This document shows positions 22,881 through 34,756 of a DNA stretch of 64,000 nucleotides, one piece after another. A program made the translations under genes and the position numbers. This stretch comes from Silene conica (Eukaryota; Streptophyta; Magnoliopsida; Caryophyllales; Caryophyllaceae): NCBI GenBank assembly GCA_029255685.2, contig CM055312.2:80978369-81042368 (forward strand), read 5' to 3'. The notes below the pieces were generated by a model. That model did no database searches and was not told the DNA's origin. It was given only the letters and a program-made list of their open reading frames with translations. Positions within the stretch are counted from its first letter, which is position 1, and the number at the start of each line of letters is the position of its first letter.

Positions 22881-24580
22881 TATGTACATACATTGCAATC
22901 CCTACAATCTTGTTTCCCCAAATAATTAATTCTCTTCCTTATTTAAATTTGCTCTTTAATTTTCCCAAAATTACCTAAACTTTCCTTTTTAATCTTTAAA
23001 TATAATTATCTCAAATCAAATTTCTCACCAATCAATCCAATTTTACGTTTTTAGAGACAACTAAATTTTAACAGTTTCAATTGTCTACAAAAAATCCCAT
23101 ATTTACGAGTTTAAAGATATCAAAATAGTTAATATTTCGATTATGAATGTCGATTATGAAAGTTGGATAGAAAAATTCTCTTCAAGAGAGTCCTAGCGGA
23201 TTAACAATAATTGTCATAAAAGACAATTTGTTGAGACTTTCGATTATGAAAGTTCGAGGGAGGAGATACTACTCAAAAAAATCGTTATTTAAATAAGTTG
23301 TAATTTGCATTATATTTTATATTTTAATTAAATGTTCTTTGAATTTGTAAATTTTAAGCCTTATATATTTTTTTTGCACCGGACCTCCACTTTGTTGAGC
23401 CGGCCTTGGTAATAACATAATCTATTATACGTAGTGTAGTTTTTTTTCCAAACAAGATTTTTTGGCCTAATTCCGATAACTTCTTGACCTTGCAATGGAG
23501 TAATTTTCAATTGATTTTTGAGAAAGGAAACGAGGTCGATTTGGGGTGCTTTTGAACTCGTTGGAAAAGTGGAATTACAGGCTTTTCAAAGGGCTGTCAA
23601 CACAATGATCAAATGTGACCTTATGTGGGGTCAATTGATGTGTAAAGTAAGGCTGGTTAGAGTGAGTTGCTACAAGTCTGAGTTTGCACGGGTGGTCAGG
23701 GGGTTCTTCATGGGTCTATTAATCGGGTTATGATACTTTTTTGGTCTGAAATTTAGTATGTAGATAGTGGGGAGTGTAAGGTAGGTCGTGGTTGTGTTTT
23801 TTGTTGTGGTGGTTTATTTGAGGGCAGTGAAATTGAGGGAAAAATAAAACAAAAAAGTCAAATTAGGTTCTTATGTGCGAAACACTTAAGTGACCAAAAA
23901 TACTCCACAGAATGCCTCGTTTGACTACCATGTTGACAACTCTTGAAAATTTTGTACTCTCACCATTGCAAGGAGTCTAAAAACACTTTAAACCGACTCG
24001 TTTAAGAACATCTTAAACCGATCTCGTTTAAGAACACCTTAAACCGACCTCGTTTGCTATCATAAACATCAATTGAAAGTCACTAATTGCAAGTCGTCAA
24101 GAAATGATAAGTTGTCGAAACCTGGTTAAAAGGTCATGTTTGACAAAAAAAAATATTAAAGGTTGGATTTTACCAACGTTATTTTTAAAGGTTGTGTTCG
24201 GAAATTTGTTTTTTTAAAGGTTATATTTGACAAAAAATAGCTAAGAAGAATGTATGAATGTATGAAATGATTGTTTCTACCGCCCTAAAAATCTCCCTAA
24301 AATGCACATGGCCTATTTTGCTACTAGTAAGTCTTGCTTGCGACGGGTCACCATTTGTGACGGATATTTTGTGAGATGGCCTATTTTGCTTATTTTGCTT
24401 GCGACGGGTCACCATTTGTGTTTTGCTACAAAGAACACAAAATAAAACTAGAATTAATACGAAAGTTATAGGGTGTCATCCGATCGTATCGAATTTCAGT
24501 AAATAAATGATTAAAAGTAATGAAAATTAATCATTGTGTTTTTGTTTTGCGCCAAACATTATGTAAGTGCAAATCGATTG
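22881..24580. other. AT-rich intergenic DNA with minor repeats
   Basis: No credible gene. 23988-24052 holds about three 27-bp direct repeats of AAACCGACCTCGTTTAAGAA-like sequence. The frame at 23518-23733 shows no domain. Confidence 0.5.
24330..24420. repeat. Direct repeat of a GCGACGGGTCACCATTTGTG motif
   Basis: TTGCTTGCGACGGGTCACCA occurs twice about 62 bases apart. A related sequence in opposite orientation is at 50650-50815 (GTCACAAATGTTGACCCGTC). This is probably a shared MITE family whose ends I cannot fix. Confidence 0.5.
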
Positions 24581-24582
24581 AA

Positions 24583-25256
24583 TCATATATAATTTTAAGT
24601 CAAATTGTATCCGATTATGAATGAGTAGTAATATAGGATGAATCACTCAGAAAAAATTGAACATTTAACCCATCCTCATGAAGCCACCTCATCACATTTA
24701 GGTTTCTTTTTTTAAAAAAAAAGACTAAATGTGGGCCCCGCAGCAAAGAAAATGAATTTAATTTATGAAAAACCGCTATGTTTTTGTTGGTACGTAAATT
24801 ATTACGTTTTATGTTTCGTACGTACGAAAATATTAATGTTGTTTCAGAAATCGCAGTATTTTGATTAAAATAATATTAATAATAAATTACACCAATTGAT
24901 AAGAATAAAAAATTTAAATAATAAAATGTAACTACAAATGAACTAAAAAATTATAGAACAAAATATTTTAATTCCAATAAATTAATTTTGGAAAACTTTT
25001 GAACAGTTTATAATAACAAACGTCTTAGTTCTATATTAAAAAAAAAAAGAGTTTTAGTATACTTACGAGAAGTATAAATTTTTTTTTCCGATTTTAAAGT
25101 TACCGTGGTCAATTTTTTTCGTCAAATGACTAAAATTCATCAGCAAAGTTACAAAAATTAATACTAAAATTCCGCCCAATTATATCGTTTTATGTTTTGT
25201 TAATAATATTTATATACTATTTTTTTTAAAAGGATACCCGTGGGGTTTAAAACTAG
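24583..25256 (+). mobile_element. Helitron-like element (5' end uncertain)
   Basis: The 3' end has a weak hairpin ACCC/GGGT and AAACTAG at 25250-25256 before T. Inside, CCACCTCATCA followed by an A-tract and TAAATGTGGGCCCC resembles the element at 39304-40651, suggesting one family. The start TCATATATAATTTTAAG at 24583 is a guess. Confidence 0.45.
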
Positions 25257-26769
25257 TTACGGTAGAATCAAGAATGTGCTTTGGCTCTCATCCCAGTTAC
25301 ACTTAAGAGTGGACCATTTGTGATTATTGTTACTGAATGATTGCATTGTGGATACTAACGGAGTAACGGATATGGTATATCAAATTACTTATTTGTGGTA
25401 TTTCAAATATAAAAAATAAATAAATACAACTAAGATATCTAAACTAGAATTAGTGAAGACATAATCAGAACCAAGAATGCACAATGATAGTGAGCATACT
25501 CGCACAATGTTCTCAAAAGTGGGAAAAGTGGGAAAAGTGGATATAAATTGGGAGCCAAGCGGATATATATAGTGTAACTAGTGCAATTGCATGTAAGAGT
25601 ATATAATCATGCCATATATCACGTCACGCTTCCGGACTCGTTACCACTCACGTAGTGACCAACCGAAACAATAATATCTAGTTGTGAGATAAGGGTACCA
25701 ACTCACCCAAAATTGACCTCCTATTGCACTTAAGTTGGGTTTAATTTAGATTCATTTTATTAGACACCCCTAGATTCATTTTTGTCAAAATTTGAGGATA
25801 TACTTCGTATATTATGTGTAATTTGTCAAACTTTGAGGATACCATGAGAAATTTCGTTTAAAATAATTAAATATAATTAGAAATATTTGATATCGTTTTA
25901 AAGAGTTACATTAATTTCGATAAAGACCAACCTTTTTTTTATTAATATTTAACTTCAATTTTTGTAAAAGAATGAAACAACAAATACAATGATACCTTAA
26001 TACCACTAGTTTACAAATAACGTTATTCCACGTAATACAAACATCAATAATTTATAAAATAATAACCGTTTGTTTATTAAAACACTAAACAACTTTTTAA
26101 AAAGAAAGAAAGAAAGAAAGAAGGAAGGAAAGAAGAAGACCAATTGCCAGAACCGTCCAGCCTGCTAGCCCATTACTCACTCGGGCTCGGTACAGGGCCA
26201 ACAAACTCCAATCTAGTCTGCTTTTGGCCCACCCTCACATAGCCCACAGTGTGGACTCAGGTTCCCTTCCCTCAAACCTGCCCCGTACCATCCCCGCAAG
26301 GCCTGCCTCGTGCGGAACCGGTCCGAAGTTCATCTTTATTTGTACATAATATAAAAAAACATAAGACAAATGTTTTGTCTTATGTAGGACGAACTTAACT
26401 TAAAAGGCTAATATCTCTTTTTTTTTTATAGAGTAGTAGTTATCCTACGCAACGGTCTTATTTTTTTTGTAAAATGTAATCATTTTCTGGTAAAAAGTAA
26501 CCAATCATTGGTAAATAGTAGCCACTTTGAACAAATAGATCGTTTTTTGACCAAAAAATGGTCATTATTTAACCAGAAATGGTAATAATTATCAAAAGGT
26601 AGTCATTTTTTGATTGATCGCACGTATGACCGTTGTAGAGTAAATTTGTGTCATGGATATGATTTATTTAACCATTGACGTGATTAACCATTTACCCCTC
26701 TAATTATTACATTCATCTCCCATCTCAACTCCTCAATCACCACCCCTAGTGCAACCATCACCCAACACC
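25257..26769. other. Intergenic DNA with AAAG/AAGG microsatellite
   Basis: No gene recognised. 26098-26137 is an (AAAG)n/(AAGG)n microsatellite. 26430-26640 contains weak repeats of TGGTAAAWAGTAACCA-like words. Confidence 0.5.
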
Positions 26770-27448
26770 CTGCCTGTAAAACCCCTCGCGAAAGCGGAAA
26801 TATAAAACATTCAAAGTACCAAAAATGCAGCGGAATTAAAACTTTTTAACAAAACTAAACATGCGAGGTGTTTTAGAAATCTAAACATGCGAAAGATAAA
26901 ACATAAATAAGTATTAAGTACGATACAAAGCAGCCCGGGATAGCATATCCCTGCAGGCACAAAATACTGAAAGTAAAGTCTAAGGTCTAGCTACACGATA
27001 AAGGTAAAAGTCAACGATGAAGGATCATCGCTCGCTAGCCTCAACGTAACCCCCTGCAAACAGCCTCATGTACCTACACACATACAACATGTGCGCCACA
27101 GTCAGTGGGGAGTGACTAGAGTGCTCCTAGCCACCTATTGTCAATGACACATAACACATAAGCATACAATATACTCCAACATATATAAAACATGTGAAGT
27201 ATACAAATCTCAATGCCTCAACTTTCATAACATCATGCAATACTATGCAAAGGCTCTCGACCAACTTCGGAAACTATTTGGAAGGAGAGCCGGTTTCCCT
27301 TCCGGTTGCCCGGCCGGGGGGTCTTTCAATCCAAACCATTTACGAAACCGGACTAAGAGTCGTCCAATGCCTTGGACGAACAATACTAAGATAACCAAGT
27401 ATCATACATTCGCCAAAGCAACTAAGGCATACTCAATCATCCAATTAA

Positions 27449-27680
27449 ATCAACAAGAGATAGGTCACCTAGTGACTCGACTCCCACAACTATAGGTCAA
27501 CCAAGTGACTCTACAAACAAGAGATAGGTCAACCAAGTGACTCGACTCCTACAACAAATAGGTCATCCAAGTGACTCTACAAACAAGAGATAGGTCATCC
27601 AAGTGACTCTACAAACAAGAGATAGGTCATCCAAGTGACTCTACTCCAACTAGATTGGTCAGCCAAGTGACTCTACTAGA
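27449..27680. repeat. Tandem ~30-bp repeats in LTR
   Basis: About seven imperfect copies of GATAGGTCAWCCAAGTGACT plus CTACAAACAA. The matching tract in the other LTR is at about 32085-32316. Confidence 0.8.
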
Positions 27681-28314
27681 CTACTATGAGCAGGCCGACA
27701 ATCGACTCGACTATATACTACGACATCCCCAATCTCAGACTATACAACCCCCTGGTAGGACGACATCAAATGACTGTCCTAGTCTAAACCTGGCCAGACT
27801 CTCGGAGCGCAAACGAATCACGATCCCCGATTCGACAAGTGCACAAGGCACCCCCAAGACTCGAACTAGCTAGGAACGAGATATGCCCGAAGGCGGGCAG
27901 ACAATCTAAGACCTGACCGTGAGACCAAGTCACTACGGCCAACCAGCTACACAATGCAATCAGGTGAGAACTCGAGTACTATAGCAGCGCACAGCAGGTT
28001 ACACAATTCCAAATATGTCATCTCAAAGATGTACAATAACTCAAACTCGAATGACAATCATTTCGTATATAAATCTCATCATTAAACATCCATGTAACAC
28101 TTAGCCAACTTCGGGAACTAATTTGAGGCGAGAGCCGGTCTCCCTTCCGGTTGCCCGGCCGGGGGGTCTTTCATCCTCAAATCCGTTACCGAACCCGACA
28201 TAAGTGCCGCCCAATTTCTTGGGACTTCAAACAAGCATACGAGACATACGGAAAAAGAATCAATCAAATCCGACATATGAATCAAAAGTTATAAGCAATT
28301 CAATATGCAACAGG

Positions 28315-28609
28315 GGCTCTCAGCCGGTCAGCCACAGGCTGCCGGTTGTCCGGCTGAGAGTGCAAGACTCTTAAAAATAACTTCAAAAACCAAGAGGGGC
28401 TCTCAGCCGGTCAGCCACAGGCTGCCGGTTGGCCGGCTGAGAGTCCATTACTCTCAATTACATACTTCAAAACACAAAGAAGGGCTCCCAGCCGGCTGAT
28501 CGGCTGCCGGCCGACCGGCTGAGGGTCCTTCCTCAGCTTTCTTCAAAAATCAACATACGAGACTCTCAGCCGGTTGACCGGCCGTCGGTCAACCAACCGG
28601 CTGGGAGTC
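28315..28609. repeat. Four GC-rich hairpin units in LTR
   Basis: Four consecutive units of the form CTCTCAGCCGG...CCGGCTGAGAG, spaced about 85 bases apart. Each can form a stem of about 11 bp around a GC-rich arm pair. Duplicated in the other LTR at 32951-33245. The surrounding LTR is A/T-rich. Confidence 0.85.
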
Positions 28610-29578
28610 CCTGTTCCCAGAAAACGCATTTCGACATATCAAAATTCATCCAAATCTCATGGGATCGTTCCTACAACATGATTTCTACTCCAAACATACG
28701 TTACCCAGTAATTATACACCATCCTCATACATATGCAATGACTAACGGCTTCTCAAACACCCAACATACGATTAATCATCCATATCCGTCACAATTTCAA
28801 CCCAACACAAGATAAACATGTTAAGCCTATGAAACAGCAATTCCATCAAGTATCTCATATAATGAACATATAATTCAGTAATTAACATAATACTAAGTTC
28901 CTATCGACATCAATAATCATAATCTCATGTGAAACACATAATCGAAACACCAAAAGTGCTAATATAGACAAAGGCCGAGTTTCTCATTATCGTCACCTTA
29001 ATGAGCGATTTCTTCACGCCTAGTCTTGAATAATATATGAATCCTTATACGGGTCGTCAATGTCGACACCTACAAACAACAAAACGGGCTGTAAGAGGGC
29101 AATCTCGAGTTCTTCTCAAAACAGCCCAGAAATGAGAGTTGACGAAATGGAAATTGAAAGAGATAGAAAGGTTGCAAATCTCGAGGGGATTCCGAAAATA
29201 TAAAATTTACCTCAATCGGAGTTCGGGAAGGGGTCGAGATCGTAGTTTAAAGCTTTGAAGAAAAGTGAAAATGGTGAAAGTTGGGTTTACAGTGAAATGA
29301 AATGAAGAACATGAATGTGTCGATGGATGAGGTTTAGGTAGGGTTTTAAGTTGCCTTTCACCTTTACTTGAGTCGGGTTTAATTGCTTTGTGAAACGGGT
29401 TCAAGTCGGGGTTGATATTAAATAACCAAGGCATCTTAAGCTTAAATGGTTTTTAAGACGATCTTAACGGAAATCTTAAAAATAAAACTTACAAATTATA
29501 ATTAAAATATTATTAAATTCCATACACTCTACTTTTAAATTATTAAATTTACTTTTATTAAAAATACGGGATGTTACA

Positions 29579-29600
29579 ATCACCCCATCTTTTAAAAAGT
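29579..29600 (-). other. Polypurine tract of the chromovirus-type element
   Basis: The minus strand reads AAGATGGGGTGAT immediately before the 3' LTR, preceded by CGAGGACGAAACTTTTT. Confidence 0.7.
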
Positions 29601-29979
29601 TTCGTCCTCGAAACTTGAAAGCAGTTACAAGGACAACATTAACAATTAAAACTTTCACAGAAACCTTGATATACAAACACTTAGATTTCTTTCCAAAAAT
29701 TTCAGAAGTAAAATCCATAGTCGAGCCTCCAGCAAGGAACGTTGGGGTTCTCGTTGCGCATTCAAGAACCTGACATTCTAATCCGAAGGCAAAACCAAGG
29801 TGAAAATCGATGAAAACTTCAAAATTTAGATCGATCAGATGTTGATAGGCATAGTACAGGTTATCAGACGTCTCCAATAACGAGTTCAAATGGCAAACCA
29901 ACGCTGAAATCCATCAAAGTTGTAGAATTATCTAACTTCTCAAAACCAGGTTTTTCTAAAAATCAACTTTTTAGATCTT

Positions 29980-31245
29980 TCAAACGTTGAACCAATAAAA
30001 TTTGTAAAAACAATAGAGGTCTACAACCGCCAAAAGGAAGGAAATTCCCAAGGAAGTCACAAGGAGCAGAAAAAGGAAGCGGTTAAAGGAGGAAAACTTC
30101 AGTGCAAGACACGAAAGAAGAACTAGGTTGAGCTTAAGACAACGCCTTATAGGCAAAAATGAGAACATCAATGGAGACATACCGGTGACCAGGTGAGGGT
30201 AAGCCTCGGCTGCAGCACGACTCATCACGTACACGGTACCCTTGGGCTTCGGCCTCTGAACGGCACCAGCAGCAGTAGCAGCTCTACCAGCGACAATCTT
30301 CCTCTCGGGACACTCGAAGGAGCGATGTCCGGTCTTGTTGCAGGCAAAGCAGGTGTAGGGGTCGCCGTTGCAGTCAACTCCAAGGTGAAGATCCTTATGA
30401 CACTTGAAACACTTCAGAGGAGCATTAGGTACAGGCACCGGTTCCTTGACCTTAGATGGGTCAAACCTCTTGAACTTCTTAGACTGAGGTACCGGAGAAT
30501 CAGGTGAAGGATCGAAGGTTCTCTTCTCAAAGGAGGAAGTCTGTGAGGAAAAGGGAGTAGAAGAAGAAGAAGCTCTAATCTCAGCATCTATGGCTCGGAT
30601 GGAACTCTCTGCCCAAATAGCATCATCATAAACCTCAACGAAAGAAGTCGAGTCACGACGAACCATGCTCTCGATGCGCGGTCCTAGCTTCCCACGGTAA
30701 AAGTAGACTCTCTCCGCCTCATCTCTGACAAACCTAGATGCGAAATGAGCAAGTTGGTTGAATCGGTCGGTAAACTCCTGAACTGTCATCTTGCCTTGCT
30801 TCAAATCCATGAATTCTTTGAGTCGCTGTGATCTGAGCTCTTTAGGATAAAACCTCGTCTCGAGCTTATCCTTAAAAGCCTCCCAATCGAACGAAAGATC
30901 AAGAGTGAAAGTAGGTCCAGTCAATGCCCACCACCTGTCGGCCTCAAGGGTCAGAAAGTGAGTGGCTAGCCGCACACTATCCTCTCTACCCACCGCATAC
31001 AGGGTAAAGCTCTTTTCCATCTCCCTGAACCACTCGGTAAGAGCTACCGGATCAACCTCACCACCATAAGTCTTCACATGGCTACGGGACATCTGCGAAG
31101 CTATCCATGAGAAATTACCAGGACGATTAGCCTCGTTGCCTGGCGGTGGAGGAGGTGGAACATTCCCTGCTTGCTGTCTCTGAGTCTCAAGCAAATGCTG
31201 AATTGCTTGCAGCACAATGTTATCAGCAGCCCTAGGTCTCACCAT
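29980..31245 (-). CDS. Retrotransposon gag protein, pol deleted
   Basis: 421-residue uninterrupted frame. Residues about 60-190 form a retrotransposon_gag capsid domain (FSWIASQMSRS, WFREMEKSF, YPKELRSQRLKEFMDLKQG, FTDRFNQLAHFA). Basic and proline-rich sequence follows, then two CCHC knuckles: CFKCHKDLHLGVDC and CFACNKTGHRSFEC, both C-X2-C-X4-H-X4-C. Tandem knuckles with this spacing are usual in Tekay/Del gag. The frame passes the normal gag/protease border (SRAAAEAYPHLVTGM) and then turns into hydrophobic nonsense (FLFLLLVTSLGISFLL), so pol was removed almost exactly at that border. The start is the first ATG after the primer site, 150 bases from the LTR. An intact gag in an element without pol suggests selection for, or recent amplification of, a gag-only form. 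Confidence 0.88.
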   Translation of the reverse strand: MVRPRAADNIVLQAIQHLLETQRQQAGNVPPPPPPGNEANRPGNFSWIASQMSRSHVKTYGGEVDPVALTEWFREMEKSFTLYAVGREDSVRLATHFLTLEADRWWALTGPTFTLDLSFDWEAFKDKLETRFYPKELRSQRLKEFMDLKQGKMTVQEFTDRFNQLAHFASRFVRDEAERVYFYRGKLGPRIESMVRRDSTSFVEVYDDAIWAESSIRAIDAEIRASSSSTPFSSQTSSFEKRTFDPSPDSPVPQSKKFKRFDPSKVKEPVPVPNAPLKCFKCHKDLHLGVDCNGDPYTCFACNKTGHRSFECPERKIVAGRAATAAGAVQRPKPKGTVYVMSRAAAEAYPHLVTGMSPLMFSFLPIRRCLKLNLVLLSCLALKFSSFNRFLFLLLVTSLGISFLLAVVDLYCFYKFYWFNV

Positions 31246-31396
31246 CCTTCAAAAGAGAAAACGGTGTTAACCTAACAATTAACAATCACAAACAGTCTAC
31301 CACTTGTCCTTAAGTCTACCCAAATCTCTCATTCATTATTCAAGTTTTTGGTCAAGTTAAGTTTGGGGATTACATGAGTGCGTCGGGAGCAATAAT

Positions 31397-31408
31397 GCTC
31401 TGATACCA
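31397..31408 (-). other. Primer-binding site, tRNA-iMet type
   Basis: Minus-strand TGGTATCAGAGC, two bases inside the 5' LTR. Confidence 0.85.
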
Positions 31409-33712
31409 ACTGTAAAACCCCTCGCGAAAGCGGAAATATAAAACATTCAAAGTACCAAAAATGCAGCGGAATTAAAACTTTTTAACAAAACTAAACATGC
31501 GAGGTGTTTTAGAAATCTAAACATGCGAAAGATAAAACATAAATAAGTATTAAGTACGATACAAAGCAGCCCGGGATAGCATATCCCTGCAGGCACAAAA
31601 TACTGAAAGTAAAGTCTAAGGTCTAGCTACACGATAAAGGTAAAAGTCAACGATGAAGGATCATCGCTCGCTAGCCTCAACGTAACCCCCTGCAAACAGC
31701 CTCATGTACCTACACACATACAACATGTGCGCCACAGTCAGTGGGGAGTGACTAGAGTGCTCCTAGCCACCTATTGTCAATGACACATAACACATAAGCA
31801 TACAATATACTCCAACATATATAAAACATGTGAAGTATACAAATCTCAATGCCTCAACTTTCATAACATCATGCAATACTATGCAAAGGCTCTCGACCAA
31901 CTTCGGAAACTATTTGGAAGGAGAGCCGGTTTCCCTTCCGGTTGCCCGGCCGGGGGGTCTTTCAATCCAAACCATTTACGAAACCGGACTAAGAGTCGTC
32001 CAATGCCTTGGACGAACAATACTAAGATAACCAAGTATCATACATTCGCCAAAGCAACTAAGGCATACTCAATCATCCAATTAAATCAACAAGAGATAGG
32101 TCACCTAGTGACTCGACTCCCACAACTATAGGTCAACCAAGTGACTCTACAAACAAGAGATAGGTCAACCAAGTGACTCGACTCCTACAACAAATAGGTC
32201 ATCCAAGTGACTCTACAAACAAGAGATAGGTCATCCAAGTGACTCTACAAACAAGAGATAGGTCATCCAAGTGACTCTACTCCAACTAGATTGGTCAGCC
32301 AAGTGACTCTACTAGACTACTATGAGCAGGCCGACAATCGACTCGACTATATACTACGACATCCCCAATCTCAGACTATACAACCCCCTGGTAGGACGAC
32401 ATCAAATGACTGTCCTAGTCTAAACCTGGCCAGACTCTCGGAGCGCAAACGAATCACGATCCCCGATTCGACAAGTGCACAAGGCACCCCCAAGACTCGA
32501 ACTAGCTAGGAACGAGATATGCCCGAAGGCGGGCAGACAATCTAAGACCTGACCGTGAGACCAAGTCACTACGGCCAACCAGCTACACAATGCAATCAGG
32601 TGAGAACTCGAGTACTATAGCAGCGCACAGCAGGTTACACAATTCCAAATATGTCATCTCAAAGATGTACAATAACTCAAACTCGAATGACAATCATTTC
32701 GTATATAAATCTCATCATTAAACATCCATGTAACACTTAGCCAACTTCGGGAACTAATTTGAGGCGAGAGCCGGTCTCCCTTCCGGTTGCCCGGCCGGGG
32801 GGTCTTTCATCCTCAAATCCGTTACCGAACCCGACATAAGTGCCGCCCAATTTCTTAGGACTTCAAACAAGCATACGAGACATACGGAAAAAGAATCAAT
32901 CAAATCCGACATATGAATCAAAAGTTATAAGCAATTCAATATGCAACAGGGGCTCTCAGCCGGTCAGCCACAGGCTGCCGGTTGTCCGGCTGAGAGTGCA
33001 GGACTCTTAAAAATAACTTCAAAAACCAAGAGGGGCTCTCAGCCGGTCAGCCACAGGCTGCCGGTTGGCCGGCTGAGAGTCCATTACTCTCAATTACATA
33101 CTTCAAAACACAAAGAAGGGCTCCCAGCCGGCTGATCGGCTGCCGGCCGACCGGCTGAGGGTCCTTCCTCAGCTTTCTTCAAAAATCAACATACGAGACT
33201 CTCAGCCGGTTGACCGGCCGTCGGTCAACCAACCGGCTGGGAGTCCCTGTTCCCAGAAAACGCATTTCGACATATCAAAATTCATCCAAATCTCATGGGA
33301 TCGTTCCTACAACATGATTTCTACTCCAAACATACGTTACCCAGTAATTATACACCATCCTCATACATATGCAATGACTAACGGCTTCTCAAACACCCAA
33401 CATACGATTAATCATCCATATCCGTCACAATTTCAACCCAACACAAGATAAACATGTTAAGCCTATGAAACAGCAATTCCATCAAGTATCTCATATAATG
33501 AACATATAATTCAGTAATTAACATAATACTAAGTTCCTATCGACATCAATAATCATAATCTCATGTGAAACACATAATCGAAACACCAAAAGTGCTAATA
33601 TAGACAAAGGCCGAGTTTCTCATTATCGTCACCTTAATGAGCGATTTCTTCACGCCTAGTCTTGAATAATATATGAATCCTTATCCGGGTCGTCAATGTC
33701 GACACCTACAAA

Positions 33713-33975
33713 CACTAGTAGAAAAAGAGCTATTTGCGGCGTCAAAAAAGGGGTCATTTGAGGCGTTTTTGATGTAGCAGCAAATAAGGGGGCCGCAAAT
33801 AGAAAAGCTATTTGCGGCGGAAAAAAAAACGCCGCAATTAAGAAGCTATTTGCGGCGTTTTCCTCAAAAAACGCCTCAAAAAGAGGTACTATTTGCGGCG
33901 TTTTTTTAAAAAAACGCCGCAAATAGTACCTCTATTTGAGGCGTTTTTTGAGGAAAACGCCGCAAATAGGTAATA
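33713..33975. repeat. CACTA subterminal repeats, left
   Basis: At least seven copies of TATTTGCGGCGTTTT or GAGGCGTTTT in both orientations, followed by an A-run/T-run foldback near 33975-34015. Confidence 0.85.
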
Positions 33976-34262
33976 AAAAAAAAAAAAAAAAATTTTTTTT
34001 TTTTTTTTTTGTTTTTTAATAAATTAAATGACTGGGGGCGGCTACAGAGTATATAGATGGATTCCTTCTAATCAAGATTCCAAGTATTTTTAAAAACAAA
34101 GGAAGAGCAATTTCCAGCACTTATTTGGTCTCTAATACAAATAATGCGATCAAACACGGTTCATCTAAGATAACTTAGTTTTAATTGCAGAGACTTGCTA
34201 CCTTCATCTAAACACAAACTTAGATAATTATAATTAAAATATATAGATAGATTGTGGAGTAA

Positions 34263-34527
34263 TCAAGGCTTCCAGAGGATGGTGGTGTCAGCAATCATGG
34301 AGGTCACCAGATATGGATCCATGTTTGATGCAGGCCTTCGGTCCTCAAAGTAACCTGTTCAGATTTCAATACACAATTTTCAATATTACCCGAAACTCAT
34401 TTATTTTAAATGTAAGATGGTCTTAAAGTGAGATAGATTGATTAGAAGAAGCGAAGGAGCTGACCTTTGCCATCCTTTTCAGTTTCTCTTCCGACACGAA
34501 CAGAGGCACCTCTATTTGCAACACCCT
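34263..34527 (-). pseudogene. Captured glutamine synthetase 3' exons
   Basis: Two minus-strand exons of cytosolic-type glutamine synthetase. The penultimate exon (34465-34527) encodes [20 protein letters not shown], preceded by an AG acceptor and followed by a GT donor. The last exon (34263-34354) encodes [14 protein letters not shown]...TTILWKP and the natural stop TGA, preceded by AG. The 5' splice site, acceptor and reading phase across the 110-bp intron are intact, so a transcript could still splice here. The enzyme makes glutamine from glutamate and ammonia. Only about the last 50 residues are present, so no activity is possible. Lies inside CACTA part A. Confidence 0.88.
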
Positions 34528-34647
34528 GAACATTCAACCAGCATCTGCAGAAAAATATGTATAGCACTTGACAATTAAAACTCAATTCCTAATGTTGATC
34601 ATATGTCAAGAATCAAGATATAACTGTCGGCACAGAAACTAAACACG

Positions 34648-34756
34648 CACCTCTCCACTGTCAGCATTAACAAAGGCATCAATTCGTGAAAATCCTTCCA
34701 GTTGAAGCACATCGGCTATCAGTTCAATGCGGCTATTTGTCTATCCAGTGCATCCT
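34648..34756 (-). pseudogene. Captured exon, D-alanine-D-alanine ligase-like
   Basis: Minus-strand reading gives NSRIELIADVLQ then LEGFSRIDAFVNADSGEV, resembling the ATP-grasp C-terminal region of plant D-Ala-D-Ala ligase homologues (chloroplast peptidoglycan pathway). It is followed by GTGCGTG, a plausible splice donor, and preceded by an in-frame stop. It lies just upstream of the glutamine synthetase exons in the same orientation, so one transcript could join the two. Recognition is from family resemblance and less certain than for the neighbours. Confidence 0.6.

Larger units (their letters stand above)
26775..29578 (-). repeat. 3' LTR of the chromovirus-type element
   Basis: 2804 bp. 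Contains a 30-bp direct-repeat tract (about 27449-27680), two copies of an AGAGCCGGTYTCCCTTCCGG block (27286 and 28130) and four GC-rich inverted repeats (28315-28609). Confidence 0.9.

Noticed and set aside
27194..28499. Four plus-strand frames repeated identically at 31830-33135
   Set aside because: These are parts of the paired LTRs of the chromovirus-type element and are antisense to its gag.
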